Assembly (NCBI RefSeq): GCF_002091985.1
Contig: NZ_MKKX01000033.1
Coordinates: 124,001 to 188,000 of the forward strand
Reading direction: 5' to 3'
DNA: 64,000 nt
Source: Rhodococcus sp. 1163
GTDB lineage: Bacteria; Actinomycetota; Actinomycetes; Mycobacteriales; Mycobacteriaceae
This document shows, piece after piece, positions 16,397-24,568 of this stretch; the stretch's first letter is position 1; each line of letters starts with the position of its first letter. The notes beneath the pieces are model-generated. The model saw nothing but the letters and a program-made list of their open reading frames with translations. It did no database searches and was not told the DNA's origin. Made by a program: the position numbers and the translations under genes.

Positions 16397-17710
16397 CTAT
16401 GCCGCGGAGAGGCCGATGGCCATCTCCTGCTCGACGAACGAGGTGTAGCTGACGACCACGGGCAGCGGCGGCGCTGTCGAGCTGTACTCGTGCCCGGTCG
16501 GTGTGGTGATGTCGTAGATGTGGATGACGCCGGGTTTCCATGCTTTTCGAGGTTCGGCACTCCACCCGTCTGCTTCCTTGGCGTGATTGCATGCGGCGCA
16601 CAAGCCTGCGCCGTTGCTCGCACTGGTCTCGCCTCCTCGTGCGTAGGACCGAATGTGGTCGTGGTGACGAATCGGTGCGTCGCACCACGGTGTTCGGCAC
16701 GTTCGATCACGCAGGTCGATCAATCGGGCCAGCGCTGCCGGGAAGATTCGAGCTTTCGATTCCATCGCGGTGAGCGCGCCGGTCGAGGGGGTGGCATACA
16801 CCCTGCGGAGCTCGACCCGTGTGGTGTCTGCACACGCAGTGCCTACCAACTTGCGGGCGATGACCGCGGGGATCTCTCCGTATCCCTGCAGGTGGGCGGG
16901 GGCGGTGCTGTCGGCGAGGAGAGTCGTGTCGGCGATCACGAGGTTGACCGATACCGGTGCACCCGCGCCCGCTGATGCCGTTCCGGTGATGCGCTCGTAT
17001 GCCAGATCCGCCATGATCTGGTCTCGGGTTCGTATCTCTCCGCCGGCGTTGACGATCGAGTCGGCGTCACGTCGGAGGGTCGCCCACATGCAGACGGCAC
17101 GATCCATCGATGTCACTGTGGTGAATTGGCACATGAAATCCGGTTGTGGCCGAGTGCTGGTGCGGCGCGCCGAGAACGCCTTTTCGAAGCGTTTCACCAC
17201 CGACGCAGGATCGAGTTCAGCGGCCATCGCGCGGGCCTTCGCGGCGATGGCGTCGTCACCGAGTCCATTCAGGGCGCGCCCGTCCGCACACAGCCGTCTA
17301 TCGATGACCTGCCGGTCCTCGACCGTCAAACATGCTGTCTCTCTGGCGATCAGAATGGCGCGATACTCGTTGAGCTCACCGCCGCGTAGGCGGTCGAGGG
17401 TATGCGGCATCTCGTGCACGAGTGATCGCGCCAATCCGAGGAAGGTGGCACCTTTACTCGGGGATACTCGCCGCGCGAGCCCGATCTGCGAGGCGAGGCC
17501 TGCCCGCCACTGCGCCTTGGGTTTTCCGAGCGCCTTCCGTTGCTCGCTGATCGAAACGGCGACGGCATCGGTGGCCACTGCCTGGGCGGCAGCGCACGCG
17601 CAGGTTGCGGTCTCCAGTGCGGTGATCAGATCGATTCCGATAGCCGCGTCCGCTACGGATTTCAGCTCGTTCAGTCGCGCCACGAACTCCAGTACCTCTG
17701 ATACCTGCAT
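16397..17710 (-). CDS. DUF222 / HNH endonuclease (13E12-type family)
   Basis: This 437-residue protein has an N-terminal DUF222 domain and a C-terminal HNH nuclease domain of the type found in mycobacterial REP13E12 proteins. The HNH core is complete: CRTPWCDAP with two Cys, HHDHIRSYARGG (the HH/DH catalytic part), NGAGLCAACNHAKE (Asn and the second Cys pair). Members of this family are numerous and often repeated in actinobacterial genomes; some are linked to mobile repeats, but no flanking inverted repeat was found here. ATG 17710 follows GGGGGA by 5 bp; a TTG four codons earlier is less likely. The biological role is not established. Confidence 0.85.
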   Translation of the reverse strand: MQVSEVLEFVARLNELKSVADAAIGIDLITALETATCACAAAQAVATDAVAVSISEQRKALGKPKAQWRAGLASQIGLARRVSPSKGATFLGLARSLVHEMPHTLDRLRGGELNEYRAILIARETACLTVEDRQVIDRRLCADGRALNGLGDDAIAAKARAMAAELDPASVVKRFEKAFSARRTSTRPQPDFMCQFTTVTSMDRAVCMWATLRRDADSIVNAGGEIRTRDQIMADLAYERITGTASAGAGAPVSVNLVIADTTLLADSTAPAHLQGYGEIPAVIARKLVGTACADTTRVELRRVYATPSTGALTAMESKARIFPAALARLIDLRDRTCRTPWCDAPIRHHDHIRSYARGGETSASNGAGLCAACNHAKEADGWSAEPRKAWKPGVIHIYDITTPTGHEYSSTAPPLPVVVSYTSFVEQEMAIGLSAA

Positions 17711-17799
17711 GAGATCCCCCAATCTCGAACGTATGTTCGACGATATCGAACATCAGCCAGATCCACAAGCCCCCGCTGAAGTCGACGACATACCCTTTC

Positions 17800-17844
17800 G
17801 CTGCTGTGAGCAGATAGGCGTCGAATATCTCTGCTCTCGGCAGA
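17800..17844 (+). promoter_or_regulatory. Two predicted PopR-like operators ahead of the clpP-like operon
   Basis: Two related palindromes lie 42 and 72 bp before the first ClpP start: GCTGCTGTGAGCAGA (17800-17814) and TCTGCTCTCGGCAGA (17830-17844). The second is part of a longer inverted repeat with 8-bp arms (17827-17847). The same palindrome, as TCTGCTCTGAGCAGA read on the minus strand, lies upstream of the convergent regulator gene (19458-19472). As recalled, Streptomyces PopR recognises TCTGCC-N3-GGCAGA; the 17830 copy differs from this at one base. Confidence 0.7.
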
Positions 17845-17885
17845 GATGCTGGTGCGCAACGGTTCTCGTGGGCAATAGTGGAGCC

Positions 17886-18494
17886 ATGACCGACTCGACA
17901 CCGCGAATGTTCTCCTCCGACCTCCGCCGACAGCTGTTGCGTCATCGAGTGCTCGTCCTCGACGGTGCCCTCGACGACGACAACGGGACCGTCCTGACGA
18001 CCCATCTGCTGACCCTCGCCGCCGAGAACGCCTCGGCCGACATTGCTTTGTGGATCCACTCGCCGGGCGGATCGGTTCCGGCGATGCTGGCCATTCGTGA
18101 TGTGATGCGCCTCGTTCCGTGCGAAGTATCGACGCTTGCCCTCGGATTGGCCTGCAGCGCCGGACAATTCCTTTTGTCCTCAGGTACCCATGGAAAGCGT
18201 TACGCCTTACCACACGCCCGGATTCTGATGCACCAAGGCTCTGCAGGCATCGGCGGTTCGGCAGTCGAAGTGGAGGTGCAGGCAAACGACCTACGGCACA
18301 CCCGTGACACGGTGCTCGGTCTGATCGCCGAGGACACCGGACAGTCGCGCGAACAGATTTTCGACGACTCGCTGCACGATCGCTGGTTCACCGCCGAAGC
18401 TGCACGTGAGTACGGCTTCGTCGACGCCATCGTCGACTCGTTCGATCAGGTGATGCCGGCTCGTCGTATGCCGGTCGGGATGGGGGTGCAGTGA
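17886..18494 (+). CDS. ClpP-like serine protease subunit with complete triad
   Basis: This 202-residue ClpP-family protein aligns with E. coli ClpP over the catalytic core. The nucleophile is Ser91 (GLACSAGQFLL), the His is His116 (ARILMHQ) and the Asp is Asp165 (LHDRWFTA, followed by EYGFVDAI). The Gly-Gly strand region is present as HSPGGSVPAML. Housekeeping ClpP1/ClpP2 of actinobacteria are usually next to clpX, which is not here, so this is an accessory copy like clpP3/clpP4 of Streptomyces. The stop overlaps the next ATG by one base (TGATG), so the two subunits should be made together and probably form mixed rings. ATG 17886 follows the operator pair by about 40 bp. Confidence 0.88.
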   Translation: MTDSTPRMFSSDLRRQLLRHRVLVLDGALDDDNGTVLTTHLLTLAAENASADIALWIHSPGGSVPAMLAIRDVMRLVPCEVSTLALGLACSAGQFLLSSGTHGKRYALPHARILMHQGSAGIGGSAVEVEVQANDLRHTRDTVLGLIAEDTGQSREQIFDDSLHDRWFTAEAAREYGFVDAIVDSFDQVMPARRMPVGMGVQ

Positions 18495-19081
18495 TGAGCT
18501 CCTACACCATTCCCAATGTCATAACACGAGATTCACGCGGCGAACGCGTCGTCGATGTCTATTCGCACCTACTCAGCGAACGGATCGTGTACCTCGGAAC
18601 CGGCATCGATGCCGGTGTTGCGAATGCACTGATTGCGCAGTTGTTGCATCTCGAAGCGGACTCGCCCGACCGGGAGATATCGATGTACATCAACTGCGAG
18701 GGAGGTGATACCGCAGCCATGCTCGCGGTGTACGACACCATGCAGTTCATCGGATCTGCCGTTGCAACTACATGTGTCGGTCAGGCGGTGGCGGCGGGGG
18801 CAGTCCTGCTTGCAGCAGGTGCACCGGGACGTCGATCTGCATTGACCCACAGTCGGGTGGTCTTGCATCAACCGGCAGCGCAAGGTCGCGGCACCATCCC
18901 GGACCTCATTTTGGCAGCCGACGAGGTGGTGCGTGTGCGCTCGGAGATGGAAGCGATACTTGCCGAGCACACCGGCCGAGACGTTGCGACGCTCCGGCAC
19001 GACACCGACCGAGACTTGGTGCTGACCGCGTCGGCAGCTCTCGACTACGGAATCGTCGACCAGGTTCTGAAGAACCGCTAA
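18494..19081 (+). CDS. ClpP-like subunit lacking the catalytic serine (ClpR-like)
   Basis: This 195-residue ClpP-family protein keeps strong similarity to ClpP (AVYDTMQFI, VGQAVAAGAVLLAAGAPGRR, SRVVLHQP, LDYGIVDQV). At the nucleophile position E. coli has GQAASMGAFLL; this protein has GQAVAAGAVLL, so the Ser is Ala100 (codon GCG at 18791). The His (His125) and Asp (Asp174, in TDRDLVLT) remain. It should be proteolytically inactive, like ClpR subunits of cyanobacteria and plastids, and most likely assembles with the active subunit encoded just before. The final 4 bp overlap the convergent regulator gene. Confidence 0.88.
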   Translation: MSSYTIPNVITRDSRGERVVDVYSHLLSERIVYLGTGIDAGVANALIAQLLHLEADSPDREISMYINCEGGDTAAMLAVYDTMQFIGSAVATTCVGQAVAAGAVLLAAGAPGRRSALTHSRVVLHQPAAQGRGTIPDLILAADEVVRVRSEMEAILAEHTGRDVATLRHDTDRDLVLTASAALDYGIVDQVLKNR

Positions 19082-19416
19082 GCGGCGAGCATGCTGACCC
19101 CACCCCGGATGAGGTCATGGTGCGCGAGCCCGGCGATCTCGGCGATGGACGTCCCCAGCGCACCGACGACGGCCGCGAGGATCTCGCTCGACGGATCCTT
19201 GCAGCCACGTTCGACTTCGGAAAGGTACTGCGGTGAAATTCCGGCGCGCGTCGCGGTGTCGGACAATGTGTCGCCTCGGGACTGTCGGCGTTCGCGTAGT
19301 CGACGGCCCACCACCTCGCGCCACAGCGGTTCCATGGCAGTCGCCCGGCCGAGTGGCTTCGCTGTGTCAGGAGTGCGCGGCGGCCGGCGCGATTCGATGC
19401 TGATGACCTCACCCAT
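19078..19416 (-). CDS. PopR/ClgR-type XRE regulator of Clp genes
   Basis: This 112-residue helix-turn-helix regulator has the XRE domain at about residues 35-95 (LRERRQSRGDTLSDTATRAG then ISPQYLSEVERGCKDPSSEI), close to ClgR and PopR, the Clp-protease regulators of actinobacteria. Its C-terminus is Met-Leu-Ala-Ala; for PopR two C-terminal alanines were reported to be needed for degradation by ClpP1/ClpP2. It converges on the clpP-like operon with a 4-bp overlap. A palindrome matching those before the operon lies 42-56 bp upstream of its own start (19458-19472). It probably activates the accessory ClpP pair when the housekeeping protease is impaired; this is inferred from Streptomyces. Confidence 0.85.
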   Translation of the reverse strand: MGEVISIESRRPPRTPDTAKPLGRATAMEPLWREVVGRRLRERRQSRGDTLSDTATRAGISPQYLSEVERGCKDPSSEILAAVVGALGTSIAEIAGLAHHDLIRGGVSMLAA

Positions 19417-19457
19417 GGGCCGAACCCTAGCGCTGGTCCGGAACGGGTGTGCGCAAT

Positions 19458-19472
19458 TCTGCTCAGAGCAGA
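19458..19472 (-). promoter_or_regulatory. Predicted PopR-like operator ahead of the regulator gene
   Basis: This is a perfect 15-bp palindrome around one central base (TCTGCTCAGAGCAGA on the plus strand). It lies in the 66 bp between the tRNA-Arg 3' end and the regulator start, and matches the palindromes ahead of the clpP-like operon. It suggests autoregulation. Confidence 0.65.
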
Positions 19473-19482
19473 GGGAGCGATC

Positions 19483-19558
19483 TGGTGCCCTCGGCAGGAT
19501 TCGAACCTGCGACCTACCCTTTAGGAGAGGGTTGCTCTATCCCCTGAGCTACGAAGGC
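19483..19558 (-). tRNA. tRNA-Arg(CCT)
   Basis: Read on the minus strand, the gene runs from GCCTTCG (19558) to CGAGGGCACCA (19483), 76 bases including an encoded CCA. The 7-bp acceptor stem forms with one G-U pair. The anticodon arm is ACCCT-CTCCTAA-AGGGT, giving anticodon CCT for the AGG codon. The T-arm is GCAGG-TTCGAAT-CCTGC. Confidence 0.95.
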
Positions 19559-19592
19559 GAGTTGTGCACGTGCGAGTGTACAACTCGCCTTG

Positions 19593-22067
19593 TCAGTCGG
19601 CGGCAATCGCGTCGACGATTGTCGAACGTGCAGCGTGGAGGGCTGGGGGAGCCGATCCGATGAGTGAGAGGGCGAGTGCGACGAATCCGTAGACGACCAC
19701 GGTCGGCCCGATGGAGTAGGGGATGAAGATTCCTGTGCTGGCGCCGAGGATGAGGGTGCTGAGGTATTGCAGTGCGGCGCCGATTCCGATGCCGAGGATG
19801 CCGCCGACGATCCCGACGGCGACTGCCTCCGCTACGACCATCCGAGCGAGTGTGCCGCGGCGCCCGCCCATGGCGCGCAGGACGCCGAGTTCGCGGCGGC
19901 GTTCGAGGACGGACAGGGTCAGTGTGTTCAGCAGTGCGACGGCGGCGACGAGTGCCACGATCCATTGGAGCGCGACGGCCAGTGCCCCCGCCTGTGCGAT
20001 GGACCCGCTGGCCCCTGCCAGCGCTTCCTCGCCCGAGTACGCGTACACCTCCGGCGGCAGGGTGGCGTCGAGTTCGTCGAGCACGGTGGCGGCGTCGCCG
20101 TCGACGGCTATCTCGAGGTAGGTCGCGCCGGGGCGGTCGAACCATTGCTGCATCGATTGCAGCGAGATGGCCATTGTTCCCCCTGCGGCGTTGAGGTAGT
20201 CGACGAGTGCGAGGACTTCGACTTCTCGGGTGCCTGTCGGGGTGGGGAGTTCGATGATGCTTCCCACCGAAATGCCCTGTGCTTCACCGAGTGTGCGGGA
20301 GATCGCGACGCCGTCGCCGCGTAACACTGCAGCGCGAACGTCCTGGTCGAGGACGGACAGGGTGACCGCATTGCTGCCCTCGCCGACGGCTTGGATGGAG
20401 ACGAACTCGTCGTCGAGTGTGGCGTAAGCCCATTGTCCTTCGACCACGTTCTGTACTCCTGGGGTGTCGCGGACACGTTGCACCACTGCAGGATCCAAGG
20501 TGGAGCCCGCGGGGACCACCGAGCTGGGGGTGAGCGAAACGTAGATATCGGTGCGGCCGAGGGAGGACAGTGAATCCGTTGCTGCTGAGGTCAAGTTGTC
20601 CAGGGCTCCCGACACTCCGACGCTGACTCCGACGGCGACGACGATGGTCATCACCGTCGCCCAGATTCGTCGCGGTGCTCGTTCGACGGTGGCCGTCGCG
20701 AGTCTTCCCGCGCCACCCCAGCGGCGGGGGAGTCCGGCAACGGCGTCGACGATGAGATCGGTTCCGCTGACGCAGAGTGCGACGACGCCGACCAGGAACA
20801 GTGCACCGGCGGCGAGGGTGAGTTGGCCTTCGACCGTGGACGCGAGCACGACGGCTCCGACGACGCCGAGCACTCCGAGTGCTGCAGCGCCGACCGTGAC
20901 GGACCTTTTTCTGCCGGCGTCCGTCTCCGAGCCCCCGACGGCGAGTGCTTCCACCGGCGAGATTCGGTACACCTGAACTGCGGCGAGCGCGGAGGCGCCG
21001 ACGCAGGCCAGGATGCAGGCGATGATCGCTACGGGGATGGCGTAGCCCGGCATCACGTATTCGATGCGAGTGTCGATTTCTTGCACCAGAAATGGCGGAA
21101 GACTGCTGATGGCGATGCGGCCCATGATAATTCCGAGTGGAGTGCCGATTGCCCCGCCGATCAGTCCGACGAGGGCTGCTTCACCGAGGAGATCGCGGAC
21201 GATGGTCGATCGTCTGCCTCCGAGTGAGCGCAATACCGAGATGGTGGGTCGGCGTTTGGCTATTGCCATGTTCATGACGTTGAACACGAGGAATCCTGCG
21301 ACGACGAAGGCGATCAGCGAGACCATCAACGTTGCGTTGCGTGTCAGGCTGATCGCGGCGTCCGCTCGATCGGCTCGGAAGTCGGGGTCCATCACCGCGA
21401 CGCGGCCTGCTACGGCGTCGGTCAGTGCTTCTTTGACACCGTGATCCGAACCATCGATCACGAAGATGGAATCGATTTCTCCCGAGCGATCGGTGAGGGT
21501 CTGCGCCAAGTTCAGTGGTGCGAGAACGAACTTTCCGCCACCGATGCGCTGTGATCCTGCGCCGGAGACCACACCGGCGACGGTCAACGGTGTCCCGCCG
21601 ACCTCGAAACTCTCGCCTTCCTGCAATCCCGTAGAGGGTCCGACGAGCACGGCTCCAGGTTTGGCGAATTGGGTGACCGACCCGGAGACGGCGGATTGCA
21701 GATCGGAGTCCAGTGCCGTGATCGAGGAGTCGACGCCGATGACGGTGACCTTTCCGATCCCGGTCACGAGGTCGCTGCGGAGCATGGGAACGGCCGCGTC
21801 GACACCCGGTACTGCGCGAACCACATCGAGTTCGGACTGGGAGAACCCGCTGTCGGTGACGCCGATGACTTCGAGGTCCGCGTTGCCGGCAATGGACGCG
21901 GTGAGCCGTTCGACCGAGCCGGTGAGCGAACCGTATGTTCCGAGCACTGCGATGAGCAAGCCTGCAGCGACGGCGACGACGGCCGCAGAGACGAGCGATC
22001 GAACCCAGTGCGTGCGCAGATCTCGAAGCCCGAAAACTCGGAATCGGCTGAGAGCGGTTTCGATCAC
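19593..22067 (-). CDS. FtsX/MacB-type ABC transporter permease
   Basis: This 824-residue permease has a first membrane helix at about residues 22-44, a large extracytoplasmic domain (about 45-240), then three helices of an FtsX domain (about 245-375). A central linker with more helices and a second extracytoplasmic domain follow, with a closing FtsX domain (about 690-815) ending LHAARSTIVDAIAAD. The double-FtsX layout is common in actinobacterial exporters of the LolCDE/MacB superfamily. The GTG start overlaps the ATPase stop by 4 bp, so the two make one transporter. The substrate, probably a lipid, peptide or lipoprotein, is unknown. Confidence 0.88.
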   Translation of the reverse strand: MIETALSRFRVFGLRDLRTHWVRSLVSAAVVAVAAGLLIAVLGTYGSLTGSVERLTASIAGNADLEVIGVTDSGFSQSELDVVRAVPGVDAAVPMLRSDLVTGIGKVTVIGVDSSITALDSDLQSAVSGSVTQFAKPGAVLVGPSTGLQEGESFEVGGTPLTVAGVVSGAGSQRIGGGKFVLAPLNLAQTLTDRSGEIDSIFVIDGSDHGVKEALTDAVAGRVAVMDPDFRADRADAAISLTRNATLMVSLIAFVVAGFLVFNVMNMAIAKRRPTISVLRSLGGRRSTIVRDLLGEAALVGLIGGAIGTPLGIIMGRIAISSLPPFLVQEIDTRIEYVMPGYAIPVAIIACILACVGASALAAVQVYRISPVEALAVGGSETDAGRKRSVTVGAAALGVLGVVGAVVLASTVEGQLTLAAGALFLVGVVALCVSGTDLIVDAVAGLPRRWGGAGRLATATVERAPRRIWATVMTIVVAVGVSVGVSGALDNLTSAATDSLSSLGRTDIYVSLTPSSVVPAGSTLDPAVVQRVRDTPGVQNVVEGQWAYATLDDEFVSIQAVGEGSNAVTLSVLDQDVRAAVLRGDGVAISRTLGEAQGISVGSIIELPTPTGTREVEVLALVDYLNAAGGTMAISLQSMQQWFDRPGATYLEIAVDGDAATVLDELDATLPPEVYAYSGEEALAGASGSIAQAGALAVALQWIVALVAAVALLNTLTLSVLERRRELGVLRAMGGRRGTLARMVVAEAVAVGIVGGILGIGIGAALQYLSTLILGASTGIFIPYSIGPTVVVYGFVALALSLIGSAPPALHAARSTIVDAIAAD

Positions 22068-22771
22068 AGTCGGGAACCCGAGAGGACGTCGGTGTCGATC
22101 CGGCCGTCGAGCATGCTGATGACCCGGTCGGTGTTGCGCGCGGCCTCGAGGTCATGTGTAGCCATCACGACGGCTCGGGAGCTGTCGCTGTCGTGGGCTA
22201 TGTCGGCGAGGATGTTCAGAACGGTCTGCGAGGTTTTGGAATCGAGGTTGCCGGTCGGTTCGTCGGCGATCAGCAGCGCCGGATTCATGACCAGAGCTCG
22301 GGCTATGGCGACACGTTGAATCTGTCCCCCGGACAGTTGCGCGGGCCGGTGCTCGGCTCGATCGGCCATGCCGACCATGTCGAGCAAGCGGAGGGCATCG
22401 GCTTTTGCCTTACGTATGGGCATTCCGTCGAGAAGTTTGGGGACGGCGACGTTTTCCCACGCCGACATCGTCGGGAGCAGATTGAAGAACTGGAACACGA
22501 AGCCGACTTCGTGACGTCGAAAGTCCGATTGCTCGTTGTCGCTCAACCGGGTGATGTCGACGCCGTCGAAGATGACCGATCCCGAGTCGGGTACGTCGAG
22601 GGCGCCGAGCATGTGTAACAAGGTGCTTTTCCCCGCGCCGGAGGGAGCGACGAGGGAGACGAACTGCCCACCCTCGATCGTGAGATCTACGCCGTCGAGG
22701 GCTCGTACCGGTTGATCTCCGGCCGAGTACTGCTTGACGACGCGGTCGAGGCGAAGCGACAGTGCTGCCAT
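22064..22771 (-). CDS. ABC transporter ATP-binding protein (MacB/LolD type)
   Basis: This 235-residue ATPase has Walker A APSGAGKST, a Q-loop in VFQFFNLLPTMSAWENV, signature LSGGQIQRVAIARAL, Walker B LLIADEPTGNLD and switch His in MATHD. The ENV and DEPTGNLDS patterns place it in the MacB/LolD branch that pairs with FtsX-type permeases, as here. ATG 22771 follows GGGAG by 8 bp; the longer open frame upstream runs through a terminator hairpin and is not coding. Confidence 0.92.
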   Translation of the reverse strand: MAALSLRLDRVVKQYSAGDQPVRALDGVDLTIEGGQFVSLVAPSGAGKSTLLHMLGALDVPDSGSVIFDGVDITRLSDNEQSDFRRHEVGFVFQFFNLLPTMSAWENVAVPKLLDGMPIRKAKADALRLLDMVGMADRAEHRPAQLSGGQIQRVAIARALVMNPALLIADEPTGNLDSKTSQTVLNILADIAHDSDSSRAVVMATHDLEAARNTDRVISMLDGRIDTDVLSGSRL

Positions 22772-22794
22772 GTTGATGGCTCCCGTTCCAAAAA

Positions 22795-22828
22795 GGAGAA
22801 CCGCCCACACATGTGCGGGCGGTTCTCT
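22795..22828 (-). terminator. Hairpin with T-run ahead of the ABC exporter genes
   Basis: Read on the minus strand, an 11-bp stem (22796-22806 with 22817-22827, with an inner CAC/GTG stem) is followed by CTTTTT at 22790-22794. It lies between the PucR-type gene and the ATPase gene, 24 bp before the ATPase ATG. It is either the terminator of the upstream gene or an attenuator of the exporter operon. Confidence 0.75.
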
Positions 22829-22984
22829 GTAGTGACAGCGTCCGCCAGTGCGCCTCTCGGCAAGAGGCCGCTCGAAGCGGCAATGTTGTTGGTACCCGGG
22901 GCATGGATCGAACGCTGTCGAAGTGTTCAACCACAACCCTGGGGCAACTATTCCTTCACTGTTACTACCCTGGGCGGGGATTTT

Positions 22985-24217
22985 CTAAGCAGCACCCTGA
23001 GATGCTTCGAGTCGGCGTGCAACCAGCGCAGCTTGCAGGTGGCGGATGCCCGAGGGCCGGGTCGGATCGAAACCGGTGAGCTGAGCGATGCGCTTGAGCC
23101 GGTAGTCGACCGTGTTGGTGTGCAGATGTAGCTGTCGCGCCGATCGCTGTCGGTTGAGGTCGTGCGAAATGTGGATCTCGAGTGTCTCGAGCAACTCCGG
23201 CGAGGAATCGAGTGGTTCCAGGATCTGGCGAAGGTGACGCCTGCCTGGACCAGGCCGGGTGAGCTGGTATTCGAGAACCAGATCGTCCATTCGGTACAGC
23301 CCCGAAGGTCGGTGAAGTTGGTGCGCGAGCGCAAGAAGTTCATGGACCTGGTCGGCGGCTGTGGGGATGTCGGACATGGCGGCCTGCTCGGCTGTCACGG
23401 TGACGGGCACTTCGGCGGCGGTGCTGATGCGATGCACCAGAGCTTCGACCCATTCTTCGTCGTGGACACCGGGGATGAGTACGGTGCCGCCCTCGGTGCT
23501 CAGCATGGACAGCGGAGTGCGGCCGCATATCGTTGCCAATTCAGCTTGCACGCGTCGTAGCTTGCGACGGGCCGCGACTGTCTTCTGGATCGCCGGGTCG
23601 TTCTCGTCCGGGTGTGGGGGGACGGAGATCGCGAGTACGAGGTAACTCTCGGCTAGTTCTATGCCGGACTGCCGCGCAATTGCGACGGCGTTGTGGCCGC
23701 TGAGTAGTGAGGAGACCAAAGTGTGTGCAGCTGTGTGGTGTTCGCTGGCGACTGCTTGGAGTTCCTCGACATAGCTCTTGGACGCAGCAATGGACACTTT
23801 CTCGGACAGCAGTACGAACATCCTGGCCGCTTCGATCAGGTTGCTGGTGTCACCTTCGCCTGCACGCTTGGATACGAGATTCCAACCGATCTGAATTCCC
23901 TCGTGGTAGACGGTGAGCACTGATTCGAGTGGAACTCCCTCGCGCGCCCACTGGCTTGCCTTGGCTCGAAGTTGGGCAAGATCGCTCTCGTTGGGAGGTC
24001 GACGTTCGTCGAGCATCTGGACCGCGATGCTGATGCATTTGACGGTGAATTCGGTGACGTCGCCGTGCAGCTGCTCGCCGGGCAGTGAACCGCAGGGAGT
24101 GTTGGCGGCGAAGTGGCCGACGAGTTGGCGCGCCACGGCACGGAAATCGCGAAGCGGAGCGGACGCGAGCTCGCCTGCGACCATTATTCCGAGACTCTTC
24201 GTGTTGTGAACGGTCAC
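22985..24217 (-). CDS. PucR/CdaR-type transcriptional regulator
   Basis: This 410-residue regulator has an N-terminal helical region (RsbT co-antagonist/GGDEF-like, residues about 10-280) and a C-terminal PucR-type helix-turn-helix: LETLEIHISHDLNRQRSARQ followed by LHLHTNTVDYRLKRIAQLTG (about 350-390). PucR-family proteins usually act locally on catabolic or stress genes. Its start faces the desaturase-like gene across a 351-bp AT-rich region, which is the most likely target. GTG 24217 is the start; a later ATG (residue 12) is possible. Confidence 0.85.
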   Translation of the reverse strand: MTVHNTKSLGIMVAGELASAPLRDFRAVARQLVGHFAANTPCGSLPGEQLHGDVTEFTVKCISIAVQMLDERRPPNESDLAQLRAKASQWAREGVPLESVLTVYHEGIQIGWNLVSKRAGEGDTSNLIEAARMFVLLSEKVSIAASKSYVEELQAVASEHHTAAHTLVSSLLSGHNAVAIARQSGIELAESYLVLAISVPPHPDENDPAIQKTVAARRKLRRVQAELATICGRTPLSMLSTEGGTVLIPGVHDEEWVEALVHRISTAAEVPVTVTAEQAAMSDIPTAADQVHELLALAHQLHRPSGLYRMDDLVLEYQLTRPGPGRRHLRQILEPLDSSPELLETLEIHISHDLNRQRSARQLHLHTNTVDYRLKRIAQLTGFDPTRPSGIRHLQAALVARRLEASQGAA

Positions 24218-24568
24218 AGATCAGCCCTTCGGGTAGGAACTTCAGCTCTGGAGGGAACAAAGTTTCTCACACGTTTTATAGTGCAAAATTGCATTTTTTA
24301 ACTCGACCTATTGCATATAACCACTTTTTGCATACTTCAGGTTTGTTTTCGGCTCACTAACGGACTTGATCATAGGATGTTATGAACGCGTTATCCAGGG
24401 TTTGAAAGAAAGAATTTGTGAAGGCTCTCAGCTTCGTGTCCCGGGGCTTGCGACATGACCTAAACAATCGGTATCTGGTTCACAACACGGTGGTCGGCCG
24501 CTTAACGTTGACGGACGGCCGTTGCGTCGGCTTGAAGACACGTGCGAGGGTGCGATCGGGGGGTGTGG
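24218..24568. promoter_or_regulatory. AT-rich divergent control region with three TTGCAT boxes
   Basis: No gene is seen in these 351 bases between the PucR-type regulator and the desaturase-like gene. Bases about 24250-24430 are much richer in A and T than the surroundings. TTGCAT occurs at 24289-24294, 24311-24316 and 24328-24333; the first is the right half of a TGCAA-N2-TTGCA palindrome (24282-24293). These are candidate operator or promoter elements for one or both genes. Confidence 0.5.

Noticed and set aside
16397..17710. The DUF222/HNH gene as part of an active mobile element
   Set aside because: The family is linked to repeats in mycobacteria, but no flanking repeats, integrase or target duplication are seen here.
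16770..18494. A 574-residue ClpP fusion protein
   Set aside because: The first 372 codons are antisense to the DUF222/HNH gene; the ClpP part starts at ATG 17886.
22880..22985. A tRNA-like 3' end on the minus strand (GTTCGATCC followed later by a CCGGGTACCA stretch)
   Set aside because: The T-stem does not pair and no anticodon arm or acceptor stem can be built.
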